DNA of 64,000 nucleotides from Siphonodentalium dalli. Lineage: Eukaryota > Mollusca > Scaphopoda > Gadilida > Siphonodentaliidae. The notes under the pieces are model-generated. The model did no database searches, had not been told where the DNA came from, and saw only the letters and a program-made list of their open reading frames with translations. How positions within the stretch are numbered: position 1 is the first letter of the stretch; every line of letters starts with the position of its first letter. Shown here one piece after another: positions 12,480 through 23,724 of this stretch. The stretch lies in assembly GCA_032622095.1 (NCBI GenBank), contig CP136064.1:116269894-116333893 (forward strand). The letters are read 5' to 3'. Both the position numbers and the translations under genes were made by a program.

Positions 12480-12960
12480 TTAGCTCACCTGAGACGAAGT
12501 CTCCGGTGGAGCTATAGTCATCACTCCTCGTCCGTCGTCCGTCCGTCCGTCCGTCCATCCGTCAACAATTCTTTGAACATCTTCTCCTCTGGAACACTAA
12601 GACCGAATTGGTTCATATTTGGTGTGGATGTTCCCTAGGTGACTCTCATTCAGATTTGTTCAAATGAGGTCACTGGGTCACTGCGAAACCAGGGCCATAA
12701 CTCTATTCCTCCATAGTAATTCTTACAACGACTTCTTGTCCAGAACCATTGGGCCGATTTAGCTAATATTTGGTATGGAGGGTCCTTGGGTGACTGGTAT
12801 TCAGATTTGTTCAAATGATGTCACCCGGTAAATTAGTTGAGAAACAGGGCCATAACTCATAGTAATTCTTAGAGGGACCTTGTGTGACTGGGGTTCAGAT
12901 TTGTTCAAATGTGGTCACTGGGTCAAATAGGGGTAGAGCCAGGGACATAACTCTAAAAAA
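12480..12960 (+). repeat. Molluscan dispersed repeat (AGCTCACCTGAGACGAAGTC), copy 1
   Basis: It starts TTAGCTCACCTGAGACGAAG, followed by CTCCGGTGGAGCTATAGTCA and a short (GTCC)n run. It then repeats a motif of the type AGATTTGTTCAAATG-GGTCAC-GGTCAAATAGGGG three times. This layout is familiar from many lophotrochozoan genomes. It produces misleading ATG frames but no gene. Confidence 0.7.
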
Positions 12961-13369
12961 TAACATTTTAGCATTTTGACCTTTGATTTTTTTAGACACA
13001 TCACAGCTACCCCACACCACCCCACCTCCTGTCACTGCCACACCACGCTGTACCATACCATATTATCTCTGCCTAGTTCATCCCATTAAAATCCTTGTTT
13101 TGATCACAGCTGTAGGAGAATCACAAAGCTGTTTGTGCAGTCGTTAAAACCTAATTATCAAAATGTCAACACCTCTCCTCAAGACATACTGGTAGCTGAT
13201 GGTTTCATGAATGGAATGCACTGGCTTTCAAGGTCATGGGAATTTTGTTAAGCTAATTTAGTCAGGCATTCAAATAAATCATGTATGTCATATTCTCGGT
13301 GGGATGTCCCCACAGTGTTGGGGGGGGGGGGGTGATTGACAGATTTGTTCAATGCAATGTAATTTTGAA

Positions 13370-13995
13370 GCTCACCTGAGACGAAGCTATAGTCATCACT
13401 TCTCATCTGTTCATCTGTCTATCCGTCCATCCATCTGTCAACAATTCTTTGAACATCTTCTCTAGATCATAAGACTGAATAGGTTCATATTTTGTGTGGA
13501 TGTTCCCTATGTGAACAGATTTGTTCATATGAGGTCACTCTGTCAATGGTTGTGAAGCCAGGGCCATAACTCTTGCCCTCCATAGTAATTCTTAAAAACG
13601 ACTTCTCGTGTACCATCAGGTTGAATGGGTTCATATTTGGTATGCATGGACCTTTGGTGACTGTAATTCAGATTTGTTCAAATGGGGTCACCTGGTCAAA
13701 TAGGGGCCAAGCAAAGGACAGTTTCCCTCTTAATATGCTTCCTTCACACGAACCATCAGGTTTATTTTACTGATATTTAGTATGAAGGGTTCTTTGGTGT
13801 CTGGGATTCAAATTTATTCAGATGGGGTCACCATGTTAAATAGGGTGAGACCAGGGACATAACTGTATGTCTCTATAGTAATACTTAAAATGTCTTCTCA
13901 AGAGAGGTTGGACTATTTAGCTTACATATAGTATGGAGGATCCTTTAGTGACTGAGATTCAGATTTGTTAACATGAGGTCAACCCGTTAAGAAAT
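13370..13995 (+). repeat. Molluscan dispersed repeat (AGCTCACCTGAGACGAAGC), copy 2
   Basis: Same layout as the copy at 12480: AGCTCACCTGAGACGAAGCT, (CATCTGT)-type run, CAACAATTCTTTGAACATCT, and then four AGATTTGTTCA...GGTCA modules. It is more diverged and lacks part of the head. Confidence 0.65.
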
Positions 13996-14785
13996 GACGG
14001 CGCTATGGGACTTAAGACTTTTGTGTCTAATAAAATCATTAAAATACAAAATTCATTAAAACATCTACCTTGGAACTACCTGACTGATTAATCTGACATA
14101 CATATAGTGTTTTTGGGTCCATGGATAATTGGGCTTTAAACATGTCTAAATGGTTTTATAAAAAAATCGCTTGTGAGATTGGAAATTTCCAACAATTTAG
14201 AAAGTTTGAGATGTCGGTTGTGAAATTCCAACCTAAGACTTGGGAGTCTGCAGCCCGGTCGGGAGGGGAGATGTTGAGCTGGAGGAGGGGTGGTGATCAG
14301 TAGTGTACACTTGGTAATTTAAAGGTAGATATTCACTGATCTACATACATGAAGCCTCTCTAGCCACATATCCTGTTTAGATCTAATTCTTTTAAAGTGA
14401 TTATGAAAAGTTCTGACTGTTGTGGTCTCCAGAGTCCCAGTCTTATCAGTCTTTGCAGTCTGGTGAGCGACCCCACAGTCTTTGACTGTCTTGTTTCCAG
14501 AATATATTTCAATATTTTGAACTTTTGTTTACCGGTAATTTTTTATTGGAATTTGGTACCTTGTTGGAATGATTAAACTTCAATTGGTAATGCTGCTGTA
14601 ACAGTACCATTTACATGACACTGCTTTTGACATGTAAAATCTCGTTAATGATAAATTATTTGATAATGTCGATAAAAGCAAAGTATATCTAATTTGACAT
14701 GTATATTTACTTGATGATGATAATAGTTGTTTTACAGACGTTTGTTAATTTTCACACACGTCCACCGCGATTGCCATTATTCAAT
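13996..14785. other. Non-coding stretch
   Basis: No recognisable gene. It shares TTTCCAAC phrases with 2.4-2.9 kb and 12.0 kb. Confidence 0.35.
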
Positions 14786-15259
14786 TTAAAGGCCCACTTA
14801 ATTTTCTACCCCCCCCCCCCCCCCAGATCAGACAGATGACAGATGAAGCTCCAAAACATTGTATTATCAACTTATCCGGTGTAATAAACTGTGAACATGT
14901 TGTTTTTGTTGTGTTACCTAGGTGTTTTTGTGCTTAAGTTTCATCTGGTTTTGTGGTGCAAAGTGCACTATTTTCAATGGGGGGGGGGGGTAACTCTACA
15001 TTTTAAAGATAGAGTTATTCCCCTTCCATTTAAAATACATTTTTAGTTTGAATTTTGTTGCATTCTGGGAGCCATAACGGGGGGGGGGGGGATCTTTTCA
15101 TGATTTCAGCTGTTTTCTATTTCTCTATGTGCACCTTCTGAGACACAATCGTTTCAAACGGTGATGAATTATAGTATTTTAATCATATTCAATGGCATAG
15201 CTTGTTATATCAAGTCACTAAAAAATAATCGGTGACTCAAAAATTAATTGGGCCTTTAA
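14786..15259. mobile_element. TTAA-bounded MITE, family TTAAAGGCCCA (copy 2, inverse orientation)
   Basis: Ends are TTAAAGGCCCACTTAATT and AATTAATTGGGCCTTTAA. It contains three homopolymer runs of C or G of 10-16 bases. The interior is the reverse complement of copy 1 at 9141-9621. Confidence 0.78.
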
Positions 15260-15994
15260 CCTTTTTATACTAAATACTCATTTATTCAACGACGCGGACT
15301 TATTATGTAAACATTTCTCTCCAATGATTAAGAATCTTTACACTTGTATTGTCTGTTATTCTCTTTGAATGCCCCTCCAAATGAACATTAGACCATTCCA
15401 ATGTATACTTTTTTTTTATAACTGAATGGGTGAATGCATTCAGTATAGAAAGGTTTAATATTTTAATAGTATACTTCCGTTCGATCGTTAAAAGTGATTT
15501 TCGTGTTGCGGAGTTAGACTATTGTCAGTCTTGAGTAAATCAATTACTATAAATATTCAACTAGTGATATTGAGTGCGCGCCAATACAGAGAAGAGTCGC
15601 AACAACTATGGTTAGACAACAGTTTCCATTGCAATATTAAAGGTGCTAAATACGATCAGAGGGTCCCCATATCATCAAGTTACAACAACAGCAACATGCA
15701 TTTCTTCAAAATACGCTTTAGTTATCAGAATCGATTAATTGCAACAAAATAATGCTAACTACTGTCAACTATGTTATCAAATTTTCCAAAACGTGTTATT
15801 TATCAACATTTTGTTCAACGAAATGTGGCTATATTATCACGTTCGAGTATTCTCGAAATTTGGCCGTATTACCACTTGTTTTAGAGTTATCCATATTCGT
15901 ATTTCTCACGCGCTTATATCAGTACATCGTTGGCAGTACATGTTCATCATCAAGTTACATGTCTGACATCATTAACACTCTTTAAAAATATGAC

Positions 15995-16567
15995 ATGACC
16001 GAAGCTCTTGAGAACTACATCGAAAATTCAATATTCCCTAAGAAATCCACATGGAAATGTGCCATAAAAGAATCATGGTCAAAAGTTAATAGAGAATATT
16101 GGGACATGAGCGTAAATGAGGATGATCGACTTGCCAGGTTTTCTGCCGTCCACCCAACGTTATGCATGTCCCGGCTATGGGAAAATTGTCGCATATACCC
16201 AGCCCATAAAAAATCATATCTACTTATTGCACGCCTTATTTGTATCCTGGAAACAAATGAAGAAACATGCGTATTATGTAACAACAAGCACAAAGATCTT
16301 GTAAAACATGCCTTAATCGAGTGTTCTTCCATTTGCGACGATCGAAATACTTTTGAATTCGAGCTACTAAACTTGTTTCATGTAGACATTTATATGCAGT
16401 GTGACAAACTGGATGCAGAATCCAAAACGCGCGTTCTGCTAACATGTCTACATGAAAACATATACTTTGCTCCCGAAGAAGAAAATGAACTGACAGACTT
16501 TTTTGTGAACAAAGCTGCATTCCTCTGGAGAGTATATGTTAATCAACTGACGCCAAGTCCTGACTAG
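15995..16567 (+). pseudogene. LINE reverse-transcriptase C-terminal fragment with CX2CX9HX4C finger
   Basis: An uninterrupted 190-codon frame starts MTEALENYIENSIFPKKSTW. It contains a Trp/Pro/Arg-rich stretch (HPTLCMSRLWENCR) and then CVLCNNKHKDLVKHALIEC, a CX2CX9HX4C finger of the kind found at the extreme C-terminus of non-LTR reverse transcriptases. The catalytic domain is absent and a stop lies just upstream of the first Met, so this is a 5'-truncated insertion. The intact frame suggests a fairly young insertion. Domain identity is by pattern, and the clade is not determined. Confidence 0.6.
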
Positions 16568-17134
16568 ATCTCACAAACCTTCATATACACTCGATCATAA
16601 CATGCAGTTATAAGTGTGTGCGTAATTGTTCATATCACATGTTTCGGTGTATTGTTTTACCAGTAAGTACATTTGTCTGTATGTATGTCTGCGGTTTGTT
16701 TGTTTGTCTCGTATATGCCTGCATGTCTGACTGTCGTATGTAAGTCTGTAAGTACGATACGGCTGTATATATACATGTACATGAGTGGTGCTTGGGAAAT
16801 GGTCGGCTCCGAGTCGGCAAGACTGCACAAAGGCATTGGCTTTTGTGGGTTTTCCAGAGAGAGAGATCCCTGATTTGGGTCCAACTCGGAGTATGCTATT
16901 TCTCTGTCTGTAAGTACGATATGGCTGTAGAGTGGAATGTCTACTTTATGTGATGCATGGTTGTGTGTATATGTGCATGTGTAGATGATTCATCATACAT
17001 ATTAAGACATGTATTGTAGATATGTTTGTAATCTTAAATTGTTGATACACTGTTATGTACCAAATTGTGTTTGTTCTCATAATATTAAAATGTATATGTG
17101 AATCTCCATATATGGAGGATAATAAAGATATATA

Positions 17135-17195
<61 letters not shown>
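16568..17195 (+). repeat. LINE 3' region and (TA)n tail
   Basis: After the RT-fragment stop comes TGTCTGTATGTATGTCTG-type low complexity. It is followed by AATAAAGATATATATATTTA and a TA run to 17192. This is consistent with the 3' UTR and microsatellite tail of the truncated LINE above. Confidence 0.5.
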
Positions 17196-17477
17196 GCACA
17201 TATCGAGAAATAACAAACTTCAAAAATCGATATCTGATCACTCTGAGCTTTGATGTGTGGGTTCCTCGACTCGAATCAAATAATTTTTTACTCTCCCGAT
17301 GCCAAAGAAATAGTAATTTAGGAGCGTTAATTCGGATAATGCATCTTTAATTCATTTTGGTGTTGAATGTATACATTTTGTGATAAAAAACCATTACTTG
17401 AAGATGTCCTGTCTGATGGTACATCATAAAACCACCATGTGCACGTTTTCTATACAAGAAGATAGGACGCATCAGTC

Positions 17478-17577
17478 CATCAAAGATGCATTATCCGAAT
17501 TTACGCTCATCAATTACTATTTTTTTGGCGTCGGGGTTAAAAAATATTTTATTCGAGTCGAGGAACCCACCCATCAT
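17478..17577 (+). repeat. Fragment of MITE family TTAAAGGTACTCAATCC
   Basis: It shows the alternative left end (AAAGATGCATTATCCGAATT), ACTATTTTTTTGGCGTCGGG and TCGAGTCGAGGAACCCACCC, then breaks off. It lies only about 130 bp from copy 3, in opposite orientation. Confidence 0.6.
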
Positions 17578-19357
17578 GAGACCCTGAACATTCGTTCACG
17601 CAGAAAAAAAGGATAGGGGAATTTGTATATTTTTTGTCACGTCAGTTGACCATCGTGTCTCGCAAATCGCTCGGAATCTATCAATCCTATGATGGCTTTC
17701 GCACTGATTATAAATACTTGTATTCTGGTCTCGGGGTTCATGTCAATGTGTACCATCTTAAGACCATAAACCCTTAACAATTAATTTTAGTAAGCCTTGC
17801 GATGCAGTCAAGCTCACGAACCACACCGCGGATCGACTCTTGGATTATTGTTCATCACGATATCGATATTATACGAGAAACGTCGATATCGGCTCCCAAT
17901 TCTACACTCTCACGATACCCTGTGTTACAAAGGAATTCGATAGTTGAATATAAGTCTACAGGAATAGCTGTCGATATGTTCAGATAAGGCGTTTGATACG
18001 AAATTACAAATATCGACTCTATTCTGATTAGTGATAACAATTACTTAGTTTTTTTTGCATTTTCCGTTAGTCTTGTCTCATCGATCTTGGAAGTTACCAT
18101 CGAAAATAAACCAAATATCGATAAGAAGCTTTTGATCACCAAAGACATTGGGTCCCTTAATTGCCGTGTATATTTCTTGGTGTCTCAATCTCACTCTTCG
18201 TGGTATCCCTCGGTATTGATCGCTTGTTTTAGATTGGGTTTCAAGACTTTATGTATATACACGCAACCACTCAAAATGATGCATCATTATATTGGATATA
18301 TAGATCATAGATATCGAGCGATATCCGTAATATTGAAACGTGCCAATGATGTTAAAAGAGGTTGTATCCAATTGTGAATGTTCGACTGCTTCCCATTGAA
18401 GACCGAAAATCCAAACCCTAAAATAAACCATCACAATAAAAGCCCCATTGAACAGCTCACTTCGAAATATTGTTCATATACGTATATGTACCCAGTACTA
18501 TTTATATAACGTACTTTTATATTTGTGTTGGATAATTATACACGGAAATGCGTCATTTAAATTATACCTATACGTAAATTGGAAGGAGTGACCCGATAGG
18601 CCGATGAATACACTATATACCCATTATTTGTATATGCTTAGTTATATATACGTATATAGTCTTTGAAAGACTTTCATGCCCCAAAACGCATACTAATTTT
18701 TTACATGTGTATAAGTTTTCGCTCAGAGGTGAGTTACACGCTCTTTTACTACATCAGGAATAGACCAACAAGGAGCGCTCTTTATTGGTTCAAACACAAC
18801 CGACTTTTCTCACTTCTATGACTTTCTGTTGTATATACAAGCCGTGTAATCGTATTTAAGGTCTTTGTCGACGTATTTTGATTCCCTCCTTTTTGGGGTT
18901 AAGAGGAGGACCGTTCGGTCCTTCTGAAAATCCCGGGGTTAGCCCCCCCCCCCAAATCACTTTCCTGTGTTTTGATTCTCGGAACCAGACCTGGATGTAA
19001 GGAAATCGAGCATAATTCAGGATTCAGTATATAGGGTGTGATCCCAGCTCGAGATTGCATGATTTTTACGACTTTTGTGAGCCGATATTGCAATAAATAT
19101 TGAATTTGTTACACGTAGAAATTCCATGATTGTAAGTTACTCAAGGCAAAACCGCTCCCCAGAGTCAACTAAATCAAGCAACCTCGAGCTGGGACCTTAA
19201 CCTATACTGGGGAATATACATTGTTAATGAACCGGTATTAACTATACGAAATATGTTACCTGCATTGTTTTTTCAATGCTATAAACTTCCCTCGGAACAT
19301 CAAAAAGTTCCCAGGTTTTGAGTATGATCTCAACATGATCTAGTTTTAGCCATGATG
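17578..19357. other. Non-coding stretch
   Basis: No recognisable exon. 18735-18795 holds two GCTCTTTT/GCTCTTTATT phrases shared with 31.5 kb and 47.1 kb. 19040-19345 resembles parts of the inverted-repeat element at 29445-29905 (ACATCAAAAAGTTCCCAGGT, GAGTATGATCTCAACATGAT). Confidence 0.4.
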
Positions 19358-19365
19358 CACACAGG

Positions 19366-19745
19366 CAGGGGCGCCGGAAGCATCCAAGGGCAGGGGGGCA
19401 GAGCCTACAAAAAGGGCACTTTTCCGCAAAAAAGGGCATTTTCTCCGCAAACTCGGGAACATAACCATAAATTCATTGTGGCAAAAATCCCTATTTTAAT
19501 GGTATTTGTCGGTTTTTATGGCCGTTTTGTGATAAAATTGACAAATAATTAATATTCCTTGTGAAATTGGTGGTATTTGGACCAAAAAAGCCACATTTTG
19601 CTATAAAAACACGAGATTAAACACACAAAAAGCATTTTCTGTCTCCAGAAAAAGGGCAAGTCCTGCCCCCGCTCGCCCCCCCCCCCCCTTGGTCAAGGGC
19701 AGGGGGGTCAGCTGCCCCATCTGCCCCCCTCTTCCGGCACCCCTG
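19366..19745. mobile_element. hAT-type MITE (copy 1) with 8-bp target duplication
   Basis: It is bounded by CAGGGGCGCCGGAAG and CTTCCGGCACCCCTG, and flanked on both sides by the direct repeat CACACAGG (19358-19365 and 19746-19753). Terminal CAGGGG and an 8-bp duplication are hallmarks of the hAT superfamily. It has no transposase. It is nearly identical to the copy at 34843-35175 but carries an extra roughly 47-bp G/C-rich stretch near the right end. Confidence 0.92.
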
Positions 19746-19817
19746 CACACAGGGGAGTGATGACAGGAATGTCAAACCCCCGATCCCATGGCAGATCTTT
19801 CCCAGGCAGGAACATAT

Positions 19818-20067
19818 GTAGCCCTTTCATGACTGGAACTGCGCTGGTGTAGCATTAAGGATCATGTGCCAGTGCGTTCTCTTATATGTTGGAATATCCA
19901 ATGGGGAGCCTAGCATATATACGAGAATGCACTGGATTACAATATCGCCAACGTATTCTCTTATATATGCTAGGTTCCCTATGGGAGACTCTGACATATA
20001 TTTAAGAGAATGCATTGGCACAGGGTTTTCGCAAAATTTCAGGAAGCTCCAGTCATTAAAAGGTTAA
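19818..20067. mobile_element. MITE, family TTAACCCTTTCATGAC (copy 2)
   Basis: The left end GCCCTTTCATGACTGGAACT and right end AGCTCCAGTCATTAAAAGGT plus TAA are complementary. Subterminal GTGCGTTCTCTTATATG-type segments are repeated four times in alternating orientation, so most of the element is palindromic. Confidence 0.7.
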
Positions 20068-20334
20068 AGATCAACCGTACGATTTGTCACCAAATTTGAC
20101 AACATTTCGTAAGCTAATTTTCAGCTTCTCAAATAAAAGAGATATGAAAATTACCTGAAATCTATATATTTCGTATGGCATGGGCATCACTAAAATACAC
20201 ACACTCGTCCATTTGTACGACGGAAGCATGGCCGCTCTTCATAAGAGACTAGCATTGGACTTTTTGCTTGGCTGACAACAATTTAAAACACGCTAAACTT
20301 TCTATTTTCCAAGTCGATATCTGACCAAATGTTC

Positions 20335-20822
20335 TTAAAGGTACTCAATCCGATAAAACTCCTCTCAATTACTATTTCAATGGTTTCGGGGGTCAAAAAT
20401 ATTTGATTCGAGTCGAGGAAGTCACCCATCAAAGCTCAGATTTGTTAGATATCGATTTTAGAAATCTATTATTTTTCATTATCGGGAATTCTTTCTGGCC
20501 CAGAAGACAGTCAAAATTTCGTTATTATTACCACTTGATTATAGAGTTATCCAGCCTTGTCTGTTTGAATAGAGTTTTGGCGTAAAATCTCGAGCAGGTT
20601 ACCAAATTGACGGCAGTTATTAGTACTCATCTCGAGCAATTAACAAATTTCAAAAATCAATATCTAATAACTCTGAGCTTTGTTTGATGGGTTCCTCGAC
20701 TCGAATCAAATATTTTTTACCCCCAAAGCCAAAGAAATAGTAATATAGGACCCTCTGATCGGATTGTTGTTGTTGGAATCTGTTGAGATGGGGACCCTCT
20801 TTACGGATTGAGTACCTTTAAA
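20335..20822. mobile_element. MITE, family TTAAAGGTACTCAATCC (copy 4, rearranged)
   Basis: It has both outer ends (TTAAAGGTACTCAATCCGAT and GGATTGAGTACCTTTAA). In the middle the left-half sequence (CAAAAATATTTGATTCGAG...) is followed by its own inverted copy (CTCGACTCGAATCAAATATT). It looks like a fusion of one full and one inverted partial copy. Confidence 0.7.
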
Positions 20823-22715
20823 CTACAGCAGCTCTTTACTTCCCGCAAAACAATCGCACGATCAGAAACCTTTCACTATTTATAAAGAAAGCCCTAGAAA
20901 TTGTTTTGCACTCCTGAGGCTATGATTAATGCACCACGATATATAAATATATATGAAAAATCTAAAATAGTCGTGTTAAAAGACAGTTGACTCACACAAC
21001 ACCCCGACACACTTACTTTAAACACCACATGCATATTATAGCTACCCTCAATCAATATACCATGTACATGTAGTACACTAATAACTCCAACTAATATTGT
21101 GTGTATTGTGTATGTATATTATGTCACCTCACATTTATATTATGTATTATGTACACTGTTTATAATTGAATCGCCTGTTATGTCAAATGCGACGAAAGGC
21201 GTAATAAACATCTGAATCTGAATCTGACCATCGAAACATCCTATTAATGGGATCATAAATCCGATCTAACTATTTTCTGGTATATAATAAACCGAAAACG
21301 TATATATGGTGGTTCTATGGTATCAGATCGGACAGGACACCTTTAAGATTGTTCTGTCGATTTAATTAGTTCCAACCGATATATCGTGTAAAGTGTGTGA
21401 TTTTAGGTCAATACATAGTTACATACTTTTGTGTATAATCTCTATTCTCAATATATCCTGTCATGTTCTATGATTCTGGTAAAATTTTAGAAACACGGTT
21501 TATCAGACTATATAGGAGGTATTCGGGTTTAGTTTAAACAAATTGTATTGCCATATGTACATGTAAATATACATACAGCAATTGGGATTGGGACACAGGT
21601 GCCGACACTTAGATTTGTCCCGTTCCCAGAATATTCGGATGAATGTTTCAACTGATGGACCACGCCCCAGTCTCTGAGCACAGACATTTACCATTGTCAT
21701 ATCTCTTGATTGGAATGACGAACAAAGAAATCAAATTATTGGATAAGTGCAATATATTTCATATATTGCAGTCGGTGACACATCGATTCCCGATGTGGCA
21801 TATGGATGATCGGAGCCATCATTAATTTCTCTCGAGTAATTAGCCAGGAGGTACGCCTCATTTCATGTTTATTTTGACGGACAAAGATTTCCCTCCGTCG
21901 TTTTACTATGGATTTATCGGTTTCCGATGTACCCGGTTTATCTGCCCGTATCATCTCCCCGCAGAAACCGATTCCAAATATTTGATCTTCCGTGTTTACA
22001 TTTAATAACTTAGCTCTGAGATTTATTTGCAAACTTTGAACTATTTGAAATCGATGATGGTTTCAATATTACTTTTGCCACTGAGGTGGTGTCTTTATGA
22101 CCACCCATGCACCCGGGATGACTCGGTGCAGTTATATAATATCGTCTTCCTGTACACGCAATATGTTGTGGGCTTTGATCTTACCGTTTGAGAACCATCT
22201 TCTATATCGAAGTCTTTATTGGAAATCTTAAACTCGTGATATTCCACAAAATCCTCAAACAATTGTACAGCTTAATATAAAATAAAACACCGAGCTTCTA
22301 CTGCAACCCCGTAAAATCCACCCACAGTTCATTGTCTTAACATCAATTAGCATGGGGCATATTCATTTCTTAAATAGATGAGAATGCATTGCGGGTAGCA
22401 TGCAGCCGTGCGGACTAAATCGTCAAATTGTTTCAGGTATCGTTAGATTATTATCAAGGCTATTTAATCTAATACTAGATTGTGTTAATGTGTGAGATTC
22501 AGCAGCCGGGTTTGGGTTTCAGCCATATAGCAAATCATCAGGTCTATACTGGACTAAATGTCTAATTTCACTCTGATTGATGACACTTCCGGATTCGTAG
22601 AAAAATAGGGAGGTAATTTTGGCATATTTGGATGTCAAGACACCATATATATCGATGACTCGACAGATGTTAAGCCATCAAGATAGCATAAATCAGTCTT
22701 GAAGCCTATAGACAA
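20823..22715. other. Non-coding stretch with a LINE-like 3' tail
   Basis: At about 21060-21232 a T-rich stretch ends GCGACGAAAGGCGTAATAAA then CATCTGAATCTGAATCTGA. This is a typical 3' end with short tandem tail of a non-LTR element. The rest is unannotated. Confidence 0.4.
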
Positions 22716-23154
22716 TTAAAGGTTAGAAGGAACTAAATGTTTTCCATTATGACACAGTGTTAACGTTTCACCACGCCCACGCTAAATCATTGAGTTCCGA
22801 AGTGCACGATGCATGCGTTCGCGAAGACCAACCCTTTCGGCATCTGTTCGCAGATCTGTTCGAGCCATGCCTTTTTCAAAAACCAACATACGTTTTCCAC
22901 ATTGCCCCACTTTTTGCACAGAATTTGACAGTCTGACGAAAACCAATCTCCCGCCATTGTTTGGACACGAACGCACTTCAGACTAGGAAACGCCCACGTT
23001 TTTACTTGCTATGGGTATTATATTTCTTGAATTTGTAAATTTATTTGACATATTATATGCCAATCGCGCGCCAGAATTTTGTTAACTCGTATTCGAGATA
23101 CCATGTGAAAACGAAAGGGACGTAATTCTACTTATTTTGTTCCTTCTAACCTAA
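22716..23154. mobile_element. TTAA-bounded MITE, family TTAAAGGTTAGAAGGAAC
   Basis: Ends are TTAAAGGTTAGAAGGAAC and GTTCCTTCTAACCTAAA. The roughly 440-bp interior is more GC-rich than its surroundings (CACGCCCACGCTAAATC and the mirrored GAAACGCCCACG). No gene is convincing inside. Confidence 0.6.
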
Positions 23155-23587
23155 AGTACCAACCAAATAAGCCTATTTACAGACCCTGGTACAATAAACA
23201 TGATCCAATACTCATTTCTGTCAAAAATAGTGTCTAAATATAACATGTTTCGTATGTTCGATGACCCCTGGGCTGGAGGCGGCTCGATATCGACACCTCA
23301 ATCAAGAAAAAATAAACTTCTTTTTCAGTGAAATTCGGAGAAACAATCAACTACTTTTAATGGCATAGTGGTCCTCGAGATAATTACATATATACGAATC
23401 CAATCCTATCCAAAGCAGTGAAATTTATTATTTTGGGAATTTATACTATATTCTAATAACCGAAATATTCAATTAAGCGATGTATGAATATTAACTGTAC
23501 ATCAGGAAGTCATTGAGCTGTCTGGATCCTGAGTAGTTTACCTCTACCTTCTTGTGAATTTAGCACCATTCCCTGTTATATTTCCAG

Positions 23588-23724
23588 AGAAGCACACTCG
23601 ACTGCAGGCTGACTACGCAGAGGCGGTAACCACCGTAAAGGAACTGAAGAAACTGAATCAGCAGCTGGAAGAGGACATACAGCGAGTAAATGCTCTATCA
23701 TCCATGTTCCGTCCTGCTGTGGAG
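23588..23724 (+). CDS. CUX1: CASP exon a (coiled coil; first exon seen)
   Basis: The acceptor TTTCCAG precedes it and the donor GTATGT follows. It enters with two bases of a split codon and ends in phase 0. The 45 residues run from KHTRLQADYAEAVTTVKELK to FRPAVE, a charged heptad pattern that aligns with the first CASP-specific exon after the CUX1/CASP divergence point in vertebrates. The incoming phase means at least one further upstream coding exon must exist. None is recognised in the preceding 23.6 kb. Confidence 0.85.

Larger units (their letters stand above)
15637..17350 (-). mobile_element. MITE, family TTAAAGGTACTCAATCC (copy 3), split by a LINE fragment
   Basis: The right-end half (TTAAAGGTGCTAAATACGAT onward) occupies 15637 to about 15903. 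The left-end half resumes at about 17196 (TATCGAGAAATAACAAACTT) and ends with GCATCTTTAA at 17350. Between them is foreign sequence with a reverse-transcriptase C-terminus and a TA microsatellite. Some of the MITE centre is missing at the insertion. Confidence 0.7.

Noticed and set aside
12378-12638. 86-codon frame with a Ser/Val/Arg-rich stretch (SSSVVRPSVRPSV)
   Set aside because: It spans the head and (GTCC)n part of a dispersed molluscan repeat and is not a gene.
22782-22976. 64-codon minus-strand Arg-rich frame in a locally GC-richer patch
   Set aside because: It lies wholly inside the TTAAAGGTTAGAAGGAAC MITE, has no domain, and no second copy is available to test conservation.
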